A DNA stretch of 64,000 bases from the NCBI GenBank assembly GCA_034521225.1, contig JAXHMR010000016.1, forward strand, positions 68,526 to 132,525. The letters run 5' to 3'. Below, piece by piece: positions 31,324-42,144 of the stretch (position 1 is the stretch's first letter; each line of letters begins with the position of its first letter). The notes beneath the pieces were generated by a model. That model was not told the DNA's origin, made no database searches, and saw only the letters and a list, made by a program, of their open reading frames with translations. This stretch comes from Woeseia sp034521225. Lineage in GTDB: Bacteria; Pseudomonadota; Gammaproteobacteria; Steroidobacterales; Woeseiaceae. The translations under genes were made by a program, and so were the position numbers.

Positions 31324-32901
31324 TTAACTTCCCTTCGCGGAGCCCTTGTCCGGCCGCGCAAACACACGCGCAAAGTAATCGCCGAAATCCCGGTGCAGTT
31401 CCTCTATCACAACGTCGTCGATACCGGCGAGCTCCGTGGCCAGCGCCTTCTTGAAATCGAGCTGCATCTGGCGGGCGATCTGGATGCGCTGCGCCTGCGG
31501 CGACCCGGCCCCGTGCATCGATTCGGTCAGATAACCGACGGCGTTGCGGCCCAATGTCATGTTTTCGATCAGGCGCAGGATCCGTAGCCGCGATTCAGTC
31601 GGTATCTCTTTGCGCCCTTTCAGATATTTATCAAGCAATGCACCCAGTTCCGGGTGTTGCAGATCCTTTTGCGACGGTAATGTAACCATCAGGCCGCCGG
31701 CCAGGTCCTGGGCAAGCCGCCCGATCTCGTAGGGAATCTTCGTGACGTGATGCTTGCAGACATTGGCGAGCATGTCATCGCAAATATAAGCGCCGGAGCG
31801 AGTCGGATGCGACTGGTAACTCGAGGCCATGCCAGTAGCGTAGATCGTCTCGTTCTGGTGCGTCATTTCCACGAGCTTGTCGCGAATATGCGATGCCTCT
31901 TCGACGCCGTTGTAGTCGGCAATCGCCGCCGCTGCACCGATCAGCACGTCACCGACACCCGATTTGCACACATAACTGCGCCGGTGGTAGCACGTGAAGC
32001 GTTCGACCAGCATCGCCGCATACGACACTTCGCCGTGCATGAAGACGTGCTCCCACGGTATGAACACGTCCTGGAAAATAACCATTGCTTCCTGGCCGGA
32101 ATACCGCGCATTGCCGGCGTCGAGGTCCCCGTCTTCCATGGCGCGCGTGTCGCATGACTGGCGGCCGTAGATGTACGTTATCCCGTCCGCCTCCACCGGT
32201 ATCGCGCCAACAATGGCGTAATCCTCGTCCTCGGGACCAAGTCGCATGGTAGGCATGACCAGCAGCCAGTGGGAGTTCAGGCAACCCGTCTGATGGGCCT
32301 CGGCGCCGGTGATATAGACGCCGGTATCGGTGCGCCGCGTCACGTGCACGAACATGTCAGGGTCGTCCTGGGCATGCGGCGGCAGGCTGCGATCGCCCTT
32401 GACATCGGTCATGGCTCCGCCGATTACAGCGCCACGGCGCTGCGCGGCGGCGATAAACTGGCGGAAACGCGAGTGATAGCCGGTACCGAATTCCTCGTCG
32501 ATTTCGAACGTTACTGAATACAGCGAATTGAGCGCGTCCATGCCGACGCAGCGCTGGAAGCAAGTACCGGTAAGCTGGCCGAGCCGCCGCTGCATCTTGT
32601 TCTGCATGACGACGTCCTCGGTGGACTGCGCAATGTGCAGGAACCGGTTGACGCGCTCGCCGGTAAACGGCGACAACGCGGTCCCGAGCTCAGGATTCTC
32701 TGCGGCCAGGCCGTACGTGCGCGCGACCGCATTGATCGACGGCCGGATCATCGGGTGATCTACAGGTTCCTCCACCTGTTCGCCGAAAAGATACACCGTC
32801 AGGCCACGGCCGCGCAGACTCCGGATATATTCGTCGCTCGTCCTTATCGGCGCCTGGTCCTCGCCGTCATTCAGCGCTGGTTCCGCTCTCCTGCTAGTCA
32901 A
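31324..32901 (-). CDS. 4-hydroxybutyryl-CoA dehydratase-like flavoprotein (HpaB/AbfD superfamily)
   Basis: An intact 525-residue member of the superfamily that includes HpaB-type 4-hydroxyphenylacetate 3-monooxygenases and the FAD/[4Fe-4S] enzyme 4-hydroxybutyryl-CoA dehydratase/vinylacetyl-CoA isomerase. It has Cys114 and Cys118 in GTCFQRCVG, and His306 and Cys312 in YHRRSYVCKSGVGD. These match in order and position the three Cys and one His that hold the iron-sulfur cluster of AbfD, although the His-Cys spacing here is six rather than the seven I recall. Tyr310 and Lys313, and HGAGSPQAQR near the C-terminus, also fit the dehydratase branch. It overlaps the end of a TonB-receptor gene by 8 bases. 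An HpaB-type oxygenase is the alternative; no reductase is adjacent. Confidence 0.7.
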   Translation of the reverse strand: MTSRRAEPALNDGEDQAPIRTSDEYIRSLRGRGLTVYLFGEQVEEPVDHPMIRPSINAVARTYGLAAENPELGTALSPFTGERVNRFLHIAQSTEDVVMQNKMQRRLGQLTGTCFQRCVGMDALNSLYSVTFEIDEEFGTGYHSRFRQFIAAAQRRGAVIGGAMTDVKGDRSLPPHAQDDPDMFVHVTRRTDTGVYITGAEAHQTGCLNSHWLLVMPTMRLGPEDEDYAIVGAIPVEADGITYIYGRQSCDTRAMEDGDLDAGNARYSGQEAMVIFQDVFIPWEHVFMHGEVSYAAMLVERFTCYHRRSYVCKSGVGDVLIGAAAAIADYNGVEEASHIRDKLVEMTHQNETIYATGMASSYQSHPTRSGAYICDDMLANVCKHHVTKIPYEIGRLAQDLAGGLMVTLPSQKDLQHPELGALLDKYLKGRKEIPTESRLRILRLIENMTLGRNAVGYLTESMHGAGSPQAQRIQIARQMQLDFKKALATELAGIDDVVIEELHRDFGDYFARVFARPDKGSAKGS

Positions 32902-35418
32902 AGTTTTTCCGGAACGTAATGCCCCAGGTCCGGGGTTCGTGCGGATACGCCATCAACTTGCCGTCCTGAACGGGCACGTCGAAAACCGTCTCAAAGAAAC
33001 GCTCATCGGTAATGTTGCGACCCCAGATCGACAGCTCCGCATTGATGCTTTCAAAAGTCAGGCCCACCATGACGTTCAGGTTGTCGAACGACGATCGCAG
33101 TTTCAGCGGATCGTTGTTGCCATCGGTCATTGTGTCCGAGATGTACGAGTACTCACCGCGCACGTAGACACCCGTCGAATTGCCGACGACAAAACTCTTC
33201 GTCGCGCCGAGGTAGAACGAATTCTCCGGATTGCTCGGGATGCGGTCGCCCGACCTGTCACAGACGCTGGCCGTCGGGTCAAAAGGCCCGGCCGAGGCGT
33301 CAAAGCCGGGATCGACGGTGCCGGTATGGAACGGCGTTGCGCGCCAGCAGGTACCGTTCAGGAACTGCTCGTAATCGGCAATCGAATACACGTAGTTCGC
33401 CTGCAGGTTGAAGGTCTCGACCGGCGACCACCAGAGCTCGATCTCGCCGCCATAAGTATCGGCGTTGCCGGCATTTTGCAGGTTGAAGCCATTGCCGGTA
33501 AATGCATTGGACTGAAGGTCCTCAACCTGTGTGTTATGCAACGCAACATTCAGTCGCATCGACTGGTTCGGAAAATCGGCCTTCATGCCGATCTCGAACG
33601 CCTCCGACGTCTCAGACCCGAACGTCTGCGAGAAAATCGGATTGATGCGATCGGTATTCGTGCCGCCCGACTTGTAGCCGGTGCCGAAAGATGCGTAGAA
33701 CAATGTTGTGTCGCTCGCGAACCACGACAGCTTGACGGTACCGGTCAGCTGGTCGTCTTCGAGATTTTCGACCAGCGGGGCCTGCGGCGCCAGCGCCGGC
33801 TGCGTGTACATGCCCCAGCCCGGCGTATAAGTTGGTCCGAACGCGGCCAGTAATGTCGGTGCGTTGGCCGGATCGGTCGGATCGAGCCAAGCCCATCTGT
33901 ATCAGTGTCAGCACGGTGACGATTTGCGTGAAATCCGGTGGCGGTCCCAGCGGGCTGTTTTCGAACGTGCCCCGCAGTTCTTTTTCCTCGTCTGTGTAGC
34001 GTAGTCCGGCCGTCAAGATGAATTCATCGCTCAGCTCGAAATCCGCCTGCGCAAACACGGCCCAGTTTTCGTGCTGCTGCAGCATGACGTCACGGGCGAA
34101 TGCCGTTGACGGGAACGGATCGGCAACCGGCGGAAACGGCGGCGAGAACAGGTTGATGCTGCTGATAACCTGGGAAAGCAGCGGGTCCGCCGATAAAAAC
34201 GCTGAGGTAGCCGCGCCGAGATCCAGCGTTGATGAATTGTCCAGGTCCTGTGAGAAGTAGTAGACACCCGCGACGTACGTTGTCCTGTCACCAAGACCGC
34301 CGGTCAGGCGCAATTCCTGCGAAACCGAATTCTGCTCGGCGCGATTGGTGTCGGTCAGGATATCGACATTACTGAAGTCGGCGTCAATCTGGTCGAAGCT
34401 GTCAAATTCACGATAGGCAGAGATCGATGTCAGCGTGGTGCCGCCGAAATCGTAGTTCAGTTCCAGCGACACTCCGGCATCTTCGTTGGACGACTGCGGC
34501 AGACGGTTCAGCGCCGTGACATGATCTTCGAACCGGTCCCCAGTGATCACGGTGCCACCGAGACCCAGCAGCAGGGCATCGGACCCGAATACCGGCCCGC
34601 CCATGCCGTCCGTACGCCCGGAATGCCGTAATGTTGTCCTGGCGCGTCAACGCCGCACAGCAGATTTCATTGATTTCCGCGTAATCGGCAATCAGGCGGA
34701 TGTCGAGCTGGTCGTTGGGGGTAAATAAAACCTGCAAGCGGCCGCCGGCGCGGTCGCGGTCATTGATCACGTCGTCACCCAGATTCAGGTCTGATACGTA
34801 ACCGTCACGTTGGCCCGAAAATCCGGTAACGCGCAGCGCAAGCACATCGTCGACGAGCGACAGGTTTGTTGCGCCGGCGATATTCAGCAGCCCGTAATCG
34901 CCGGCCGTCACTTCAAGAAACGCGTTCCGTTCGTGTCCGGGCTGGACCGAGCGGATGATGATGGCGCCCGACGGCGTGTTCTTGCCGAACAGTGTGCCTT
35001 GCGGCCCGCGCAGTACTTCTACCGCCGCGATGTCCACGAGGTTGTTAATAATCGAACTTGGCCGCGCGCGATAGACTTCGTCGATGTAGAGCCCTACCGA
35101 CGACTCAAGACCGAAGTTCTGGGCGCTGGTGCCGATACCGCGAATGGAGAAACTGGACGTCGTTGAATTCTGGCTCTGGTTGGAGATCAGGGATGGTGCA
35201 ATCGCCGCGAGATCGCGAATGTCCTTGATCGCCGATTCCTCCAGCATGCGCCCGGTATAAGCGGTCACTGCCACCGGTACGTCCTGAATGTTCTGCTCGC
35301 GCTTCTGCGCCGTTACCACGATTTCTTCGATCTGGCCCTGGGCCTGCGTGTTGCCGGCCACCAGGCCCAGCAATGCGACTACCGCCAGCATTCGGCCCGC
35401 TGATTGTGACGTCACCAT
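32894..35418 (-). CDS. TonB-dependent outer-membrane receptor (frameshifted)
   Basis: Outer-membrane active transporter. From ATG 35418, preceded by a purine-rich GGGGGGAA, a signal peptide (LAVVALLGLVAGNTQA) leads to the TonB box region IEEIVVTAQKREQNIQDVPVAVTAY. The plug has SISIRGIG-like SFSIRGIGTSAQ and EVLRGPQGTLFGKNTPSGAI. Beta-barrel segments run to GITFRKNFD with a terminal aromatic. Frame changes occur near 34625 and 33880. The pattern (VTAQKREQNIQDVPVAV) is that of receptors used for organic substrates rather than classic siderophore receptors. Overlaps the downstream dehydratase-like gene, so the receptor may import that enzyme's substrate. Confidence 0.9.
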
Positions 35419-35624
35419 AATTCCCCCCGAGACCGCTCGTCTCTGTCCGGTTAAACTTTTAACTGCGCGGTATCGCGCAGGTTCATGAGCCGCATAGTAC
35501 TGCTTCCGCGCGCTTTTTTGCTGCTTTTTTCTCAACCTGCACACCCCGCCCCGTGCCGATTGTCGGCGGCGGCCTCGCCACGCATAATGACCGGCCTGTC
35601 CTGCCGCCGACGGATCAACCATAG

Positions 35625-36527
35625 ATGCAGCTCGAGGGCATTTACACGCCGCTTATAACCCCTTTTTGCCGGAACCTGTCACTGGATTATGACGCGTATG
35701 GCGCCGCCATCGACTGGCAGATCGACAACGGCGTGCACGGCGTCATTGTCGGTGGCTCAACCGGCGAATTCCATGCTCTGACAACCGACGAACGTATTGA
35801 GCAGCTGTATTTTGCCGCACGCCGGATCGACGGTCGCATACCGATGATTGCCGGCGTCAACGACCTGCTGGCGACACGCACTGAACACCTGGCCGCGGCC
35901 GCACGCGATGCCGGAGCGAGCGCCCTGCTTGTCGCTGCACCGCCCTACTCGCTGCCCGGTGCCGCCGAACTTGTCGCGCACTGCCGCCGCATCGATCGCG
36001 TTGCCGGCCTGCCCATCATCCTCTACAACTACCCGGCGCGCACCGGCGTCGATTTGGATGCCGATTTCCTGGGACGAGCCGTGCGCATTGAAAACATCTG
36101 CGCGATCAAGGAATCGAGCGGCAGCGTTGAACGCATACATACACTGGTGCAGCAGTTTCCCGAACTGCAGCTAAGCGCCGGTACCGAGGACCTGGTACTC
36201 GAGTTTTTTGCCTGGGGCGCGCGCAGCTGGGTATCGGTGATTGCCAATTTCATGCCGCAGGCGGCCGTACGCCTTTACGAGATGTGCGTGCTCGAAAACG
36301 ATTTCGCGGCCGGCCGGCGGCTAATGCAACAACTGCTGCCACTGATGCTATGCCTGGAACGCGGCGGCGCATTCCTGCAAAGCGTCAAGCTTGCCTGTGA
36401 GCTCCACGGACGGCCTGGCGGTCCGGTACGGCCGCCGCTTGCACCGCTCGGCAAGGCGCAGCAGCGCGATGTCACGCGTATCGTACGCGACGCCGGGCGC
36501 GCCGTGGATAACGTACTCGCTCAATAA
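35625..36527 (+). CDS. Dihydrodipicolinate synthase-family lyase/deaminase
   Basis: A class I Schiff-base lyase of the DapA/NAL fold, 300 residues, intact. It has GVIVGGSTGEFHALTTDER (substrate carboxylate loop), ILYNYPARTGVDL (catalytic Tyr) and ICAIKESSGSVERI (Schiff-base Lys). True DapA is normally set among lysine genes. Here it is followed by an SNF transporter and lies close to a proline-racemase-family epimerase and a D-amino-acid oxidase-type gene, which suggests the pyrroline-4-hydroxy-2-carboxylate deaminase of hydroxyproline breakdown. Family is certain; that role is inferred from context. Confidence 0.85.
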   Translation: MQLEGIYTPLITPFCRNLSLDYDAYGAAIDWQIDNGVHGVIVGGSTGEFHALTTDERIEQLYFAARRIDGRIPMIAGVNDLLATRTEHLAAAARDAGASALLVAAPPYSLPGAAELVAHCRRIDRVAGLPIILYNYPARTGVDLDADFLGRAVRIENICAIKESSGSVERIHTLVQQFPELQLSAGTEDLVLEFFAWGARSWVSVIANFMPQAAVRLYEMCVLENDFAAGRRLMQQLLPLMLCLERGGAFLQSVKLACELHGRPGGPVRPPLAPLGKAQQRDVTRIVRDAGRAVDNVLAQ

Positions 36528-36554
36528 CATTACGACAAACCAGGGGGAACATTC

Positions 36555-37937
36555 ATGACAGCACCGGTTGCAGGCGGCCCGCGCGAAAACTGGACGTCAC
36601 GCCTGACGTTCCTGATGGCATCCGTCGGCTTCGCCGTCGGCCTCGGCAATATCTGGCGTTTTCCTTACGTCGTCGGCGAAAGCGGCGGCAGCGCATTTAT
36701 TTTCATCTACCTGCTGTTTGCCTTCGGCATCGGCGTGCCGCTGGTCATGGCCGAATGGACAATCGGCCGCCGCAGCCGCGCGGCGTCGGCCTCCGGCAGC
36801 ATACGCGCCGTCGCCGACGAGGCCGGGGTATCGCGGCGCTGGGGAAATGTTGGCGGGATAGCGGTACTTGCCGCATTCATGCTGATCACGTTTTACACGG
36901 TAATCGCGGGATGGACGATGGACTACTTCGTCCTGGCTGCATCGGGTACGTTCGAAGCGATTGATGCGGTCACGTCGCAATCCACGTTCGAGGCACTGCT
37001 GCAAAGTCCGGGGCGGCTGGCTTTCTGGCACACCGTTGTCATCATCCTCACTGTCTATATCAACGCACGGGGAATCCATGGCGGCATCGAAAAGGCCGTC
37101 AACCTGCTGATGCCCGCGCTGTTCCTGTTTGTCATCATCATGGTCGGCTATGCCTGGGCCGTCGGCGATATGGCCGCAGCGGTGCGCTTCATGCTGACAC
37201 CGGACTTCTCCAGGCTTACCGCGGATACGATGCTCGTTGCACTCGGCCAGGCGTTCTTCTCGATAGGTATTGCGATGGCCGTCATGATTACCTATGGATC
37301 GTATCTCGATCGCTCGACATCGATACCGCAGAACGCATTTATTGTCGTCGGCGCCGATACACTGGTCGCCTGTCTCGCGGGATTTGCTATCTTTCCGCTG
37401 GTTTTCCAGCACGGGCTGGCGCCGGACACCGGTACCGGCCTGGTGTTCCAGACCCTGCCAATTGCCTTCGGTGATTTGCCCGGCGGGCAGGTGTTCGGCA
37501 GCATTTTCTTCCTGCTGCTGATTGCCGCCGCCGTAACGTCCTGCATTGGCATATTCGCGCCGGTTGTGTCGTGGACCGAAGAGCGATTCGGCCTGAGCCA
37601 CTCACGTGCGTCACTGCTCGCCGGGTTGGTGGCCTGGGTAACGGGCTTCGCCAGCATACTGTCGTTCAACTGGCTGTCGGACTTTTATCCGCTGGCGTTT
37701 CTGCCCGGCTTCAATCCCGAACCATCGTATGACAGCGTCGACTTCATCATGGCCAACGTGCTGCTGCCGGTCGGTGCACTGCTGACCGCCATTTTTATCG
37801 GCTGGCGTGTCGGGGCCACAATCACCCGCGACGAAATGGGCTTGTCAGACGGTGCATTCCGCGTGTGGCAGTTCCTGATTCGCTTCGTCGTGCCGATTGC
37901 CGTTGGCTTTATCTTTGTTAACGGCATAACCGCCTGA
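36555..37937 (+). CDS. Sodium-dependent neurotransmitter:symporter family (SNF/NSS) transporter
   Basis: Sodium-coupled amino-acid or related solute uptake across the inner membrane. 460 residues, intact, about 11-12 helices. Helix 1 has the sodium/substrate site FAVGLGNIWRFPYVVGESGG; helix 6 region SIGIAMAVMITYGSYL and helix 8 region follow the LeuT-fold pattern. It lies 27 bases after the DapA-family gene, with AGGGGGAA before the ATG, so the two are probably co-transcribed. The substrate may be an imino acid given the neighbouring epimerase and oxidase; this is inference. Confidence 0.92.
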   Translation: MTAPVAGGPRENWTSRLTFLMASVGFAVGLGNIWRFPYVVGESGGSAFIFIYLLFAFGIGVPLVMAEWTIGRRSRAASASGSIRAVADEAGVSRRWGNVGGIAVLAAFMLITFYTVIAGWTMDYFVLAASGTFEAIDAVTSQSTFEALLQSPGRLAFWHTVVIILTVYINARGIHGGIEKAVNLLMPALFLFVIIMVGYAWAVGDMAAAVRFMLTPDFSRLTADTMLVALGQAFFSIGIAMAVMITYGSYLDRSTSIPQNAFIVVGADTLVACLAGFAIFPLVFQHGLAPDTGTGLVFQTLPIAFGDLPGGQVFGSIFFLLLIAAAVTSCIGIFAPVVSWTEERFGLSHSRASLLAGLVAWVTGFASILSFNWLSDFYPLAFLPGFNPEPSYDSVDFIMANVLLPVGALLTAIFIGWRVGATITRDEMGLSDGAFRVWQFLIRFVVPIAVGFIFVNGITA

Positions 37938-37954
37938 CGTTCACAGCTTCGCTC

Positions 37955-38138
37955 GGATTATTCATGAACGGCACGGAGGTCGGGGCGGAGGTGTACCCCG
38001 GGGAGGGCTTTTCAGGGCTGTGCCGGACTTCGGAACGTTCCGGCACAGAGCGTACAGGGACGTATTCGCACAGCGTCCCTGGAAAGCTCCGGAATGCGCC
38101 TCCGCCTACCACCGAACTAAAACGTTCATGAATAATCC
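37955..38138. repeat. Near-palindromic interspersed repeat, copy 2 of 3
   Basis: The same element as at 18615-18796, about 184 bp. The left end CGGATTATTCATGAACGG and inner GGGGAGGGCTTTTCAGG are intact. The right end CGTTCATGAATAATCCG is intact, but the right inner arm is partly diverged (CCCTGGAAAGCTCCGG). The centre carries its own inverted repeat CTGTGCCGGA / TCCGGCACAG. It fills the convergent gap between the SNF transporter and the amidohydrolase gene, consistent with a bidirectional 3'-end or terminator role. Confidence 0.9.
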
Positions 38139-38157
38139 GTCTACATTTGCGTGACGT

Positions 38158-39807
38158 TCACCGCTCTGAGGGCGCTGTGGTCACCGGCATCGGGCCTGGT
38201 CCGATGCCCCGTTCCGCTTTCTGTGCACGGACGAGGTCGGCGACATCATCGAGCAGGGCGCGTGCGTCGTAGACAATGCCGTCGCGTATCGTGTAGTCGA
38301 TGCCGCCTACGCGTTCGACTTCCTGTGTGTCGTCGTTCAGCCGCAGTGCGCCGGTACCGTAGAGCACGTGGAGGTTCTCGAGGGGGTTTTCGCGGATAAC
38401 GACCAGGTCGGCTTTTTTGCCCGGCGCGATCGAGCCAACCTCATCATCGATACCGAGGACGCGGGCACCCTGCAGCGTCGCGGCATGCAGTACTTCGAGT
38501 GGCGTGAAGCCTGCTTCGCGCAGCAGGGCCAGTTCCGTGATGTAGCCGAAACCGTACGTGCTGTAAATGTAGCCGGCATCGGAGCCGACGGACACACGTC
38601 CGCCGCGGTTCTTGTACTCGTTGACGAACTGCATCCACAGCCGGTAGTTCTCCTTCCAGGCGATCTCGTCCTCGAGCGTCCAGTAGAACCAGTATGAGCC
38701 GTGCGCGTTGCGGTTCGGGCGGAAGAAGTCCCACAGTGATGGCATTGTGTACTCGTCGTGCCATTCGGCGCGCCGCATGCGCATGAAGTCGCGGCTGGCG
38801 ACGTAAATCGTAAACGTAGGCGACAAGGCGAATCCCCTCGCCAGCAGCGTCTCCATTACCTCGTTCCAGTTTCACTGCCGGGCTTCGCAGCCTGTTGCCA
38901 CAGGCGGCCGGCTTCGCCGAACCGATGCTGTTCGTTCTGGTACACGTAGTCGTTCGGGTAGTGCTGGATCGTGCGATCGACGAACATCGCCTCGGGCAGC
39001 CCGTACCAGTGTTCCATCGAGTTCAGACCGCGTTCGGACGTTGCCAGCACGTTGGCGTGCTTCACGGCCAGTTGGGCGTGATGCATGGTCGACCTCAAGC
39101 CCGCCTTGTTCGCTTCATCTAGCGCCGCCCAGAGGATGTTCTCTTCTGCGCCGATGAACTTGACGCCGCTCGCGCCTGCCCGCTCGATGCGGCGGATCCA
39201 TTCACGTGCCTCGTCCGGCGTATTGATCGCTCCGGAATCGCCGGTGCCGAACATCGGATAGATTTCCAGCCGCGGCCCGGTCACCTTGTTTTGCGCAAGC
39301 TGCCCGGCGACGTTTACCTGCCACCCGGTGTCATGATCGCTGCCCACGCGTTCGGCCACTGGTCACGCCGTGTGCCAGCCACAGTTTCAGCACATACTCG
39401 GGCGGCACGTTCTGGCCCGACTTCGTCGTATGCAGGTGCAGGTGTGTATCAACGAACCCGGGCAGGATATACATGCCCGTCACATCGAGTTCCTCGCCGC
39501 CGTCGAGTGGTGGTCGACGCTCCGGATCGACCGGCAGTTTCGGGAAGCCGACGACACGCACTTCGGTGATGCGGTCTCCCTCGATGACGATGTCTACCGG
39601 ACCCTGGGCCGGCGCGCCGGTCCCGTCGATCAGGTAACCGCCACGCAGAATCAGGCGCTGGTACGGCCCGTCGCCCTCGGTGCGCGGCGGAATGACGACG
39701 TCGTCGTCCTGTGCCGCAACGGACGTCGCAGCGAGTGCCAGAATGCAGCCGATTACCGGCAGCACCAGGGCTGATAGAAGTTGCTTGATTATTCCCGTTA
39801 CGCTCAT
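38158..39807 (-). CDS. Exported amidohydrolase (imidazolonepropionase/prolidase-like, frameshifted)
   Basis: Metal-dependent hydrolase exported to the periplasm. From ATG 39807 a signal peptide (SALVLPVIGCILALAATSVAAQ) precedes the amidohydrolase domain. Metal ligands are in LPGFVDTHLHLH; later segments include GASGVKFIGAEENILWAALD, RSTMHHAQLAV, GSDAGYIYSTYG, HAATLQGARVLGIDDEVGSI and KKADLVVIRENPLENL. Frame changes occur near 39345 and 38866; the total, 550 codons, is normal. Homologues include Xaa-Pro dipeptidases, so release of proline or hydroxyproline from peptides would suit the neighbours, but this is not proven. Confidence 0.87.
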
Positions 39808-39899
39808 GTCATCCCCCGAATCGGATTGCAGCTGCATGGTTTCCGGCGCAGGGTAGACTATACGACGTGAGCATGCAGCGCGGGGAGGTCAGTGACGGC

Positions 39900-40807
39900 A
39901 TGAATCTTGAGCAAATCGACGTTATCGATTCACACACCGGCGGCGAGCCGACGCGGGTCATCCTTGCGGGCGGTCCCGTCCTCAACTCGCGATCGCTGCC
40001 TGAGTGTGTCGACGAACTGCGGAAGAAGCACGATGAGTTCCGCGCGGCAATCGTCAATGAACCCCGCGGTTCCGATGTCCTGGTCGGCGCATTGCTGCGG
40101 CCCGCGCAGGAAGCTGCAAATGCTGCCGGCGTCGTTTTTTTCAACAACGTCGGCTATCTCGGCATGTGCGGGCATGGGACGATCGGCATTGCCGTAACGC
40201 TGGCCGCTGAGGGCCGGCTCGAAAGGGGTATGCATCGTCTCGAGACGCCTGCGGGCACGGTTACGGTCACGCTGCACGATGCCAATCGCGTCAGCGTCGC
40301 CAATGTAGCCAGCTACTGCTACCGGCGTAATGTGGCGCTCCACGTCGACGGTATCGGCACTGTGCACGGTGACATAGCCTGGGGCGGCAACTGGTTCTTC
40401 CTGGTGTCGGATCACGGGCAGTCGCTCGAGCTCGCCAACGCTGAACTGATTTGACGGACTGGTGCTGGAAACTGCGTCTTGCGCTGGATGCGAGCACTAT
40501 CCGGGGTGCCGGCGGCGCACAGATTGACCATATCGAACTGTGCGGACCGCCGTCAGACAGCCGCAAGGCCGACGGACGCAACTTCGTCCTGTGCCCGGGC
40601 AAAGCCTACGATCGTTCGCCGTGCGGCACCGGCACCAGCGCAAAAATCGCCTGCCTGCTGCAAAGCGGCCGCCTGCTGCCCGGTGAGACCTGGCGCCAGG
40701 AGAGCATAACCGGCAGCGTATTCGATGCGGTGGGTGAACTGGCCGGCGATCACGTGTTGCCGACGATCACGGGTTCGGCGTCGGGTAACAGGACCGGACG
40801 ACTCTGA
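39900..40807 (+). CDS. Proline racemase-family epimerase, probable 4-hydroxyproline 2-epimerase (frameshifted)
   Basis: Converts trans-4-hydroxy-L-proline to cis-4-hydroxy-D-proline, or racemises proline. N-terminus IDVIDSHTGGEPTRVIL. The first catalytic Cys is in GYLGMCGHGTIGIAVT and the second in AYDRSPCGTGTSAKIACLL; having both Cys argues for racemase/epimerase rather than the Thr-containing dehydratases. Other family blocks are DWCWKLRLALDA and WRQESITGSVFDAVGE. The frame changes near 40450 and again near 40790; the expected end (FEGGAAFRYGL) continues past the TGA at 40807 in another frame, up to the oxidase start. ATG 39900 is chosen over the longer opening at 39867. Confidence 0.9.
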
Positions 40808-40894
40808 TTTTTTGAAGGCGGCGCTGCGTTCCGCTACGGCCTGCTGGCGGCGGCACGCGACTCCCGTCGGGTCAATGATGCAGGAACCGCGCGT

Positions 40895-42144
40895 GTGACG
40901 AACCGGGACGCCGGATCAGTCGTAATTGTCGGCGCGGGCATCATCGGCCTTGCAATCGGCTTGCGCCTGCAACTGGCGGGCAGAAAGGTAACGCTCATTG
41001 ATCGCGAGGCGCCGGGCCGCGGCTGCTCGTTCGGCAATGTCGGGCGCATTGCGAACGAGTCCGTCGAGCCACTGGCTTCGCTGGAAACGTTGCGCGAACA
41101 GCGGCCCGCGCTACCTGTTCGCGGCGGACGGACCGCTCGGCATCCGTCTCCGCCATGCACACCGCATCGCTCCATGGCTGTTGCGATTCTCGCGCGCATC
41201 AACGCCGGCGAACTTCGCCCGCGGGAAGGCTGCGCTGAAATCGTTACAACGGCACAGTCTGCCGGCGTTCACGCGCCTGCTGGACGACGCCGGCGCACTT
41301 TCGCTGTTGAAGGCAAACGGCCACCTGCTGGTCACCGAAGAAAGCAACGCGCTAACGGCCCTGTCACGCCTGCAACAACGGCTTGCTGCCGACGACATCC
41401 TGGCGCGGCCGGTCAGCCGCAATGACGTGCAACAACTCGCGCCCGGCCTGTCGCCGCAAGTCGCCGGCGGCCTGCTTTCCCCGACACGGCGCATGTCGTC
41501 GAGCCTGACCAGGTCTGCAAGCACCTTGCGGCAACTCATAGAACAGCGGGCGGCACTCTCCCGGAGAAAGCTCACCGAAGTGGCGGCGACGTCCGCCGGC
41601 GGTTTCAAGGATTGCGCTACGGTCAACTGGAATGTGCCGCCGACGCTGTCGGCGTACCGCCGCGGGCGCCTGGTCGCGCCCGCTCGCGAGGCAGCTCGGT
41701 CACCGCCTGCCGCTCGACACCGAACGCGGCTACCACCTGACGGCCGGCGGCTGGCAATCCGGTTTTCGCATGCCTGTCGAAAGTCTCGAGCGCCGTACTG
41801 TCATGACACCGATGCGCTGGGGTTATTACGAATTCCAGGTCGGCGGGCTCGAGTTGCCGCCGAATCCGGCACGGTTCGATGCATTGAGCCGTCACCTGCA
41901 GGCACTTGTACCCGGTATCGAGCACGTCGCGAGCACAAAATGGATGGGTCACCGGCCGTCACTGCCCGATCATCTGCCGGTCATCGGCACATGCACGGGA
42001 CACGACCGCGCGATACTGGCCTTCGGTCACCAGCACCTGGGCCTGACCTTGTCGGGTATTACGGCGGAGATCGTCGCAGCACTCCTTGACGGCCGGACTC
42101 CGGCGGTCGACCTTACGCCCTTTCGCTGCAATCGCTACGACTGA
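40895..42144 (+). CDS. FAD-dependent D-amino-acid dehydrogenase/oxidase, DadA-like (frameshifted)
   Basis: Oxidises a D-amino acid to the imino/keto acid, passing electrons to the respiratory chain in DadA-type enzymes. From GTG 40895 the FAD dinucleotide motif VVIVGAGIIGLAIGLRLQ is followed by VTLIDREAPGRGCSFGNVGRI, the DadA-type signature. The C-terminus has WMGHRPSLPDHLPVIG and HQHLGLTLSGITAEIVAALL. Frame changes occur near 41095, 41620 and 41690; 417 codons in all. Directly after the epimerase, it is the expected D-hydroxyproline dehydrogenase of that pathway. Its end overlaps the convergent symporter gene by 10 bases. Confidence 0.87.

Noticed and set aside
36597..37601. A 334-codon open frame on the minus strand inside the SNF transporter gene
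   Set aside because: Its product is low-complexity and polar with no motif, and it mirrors the codon structure of a clear transporter on the other strand. High GC makes such antisense frames common.
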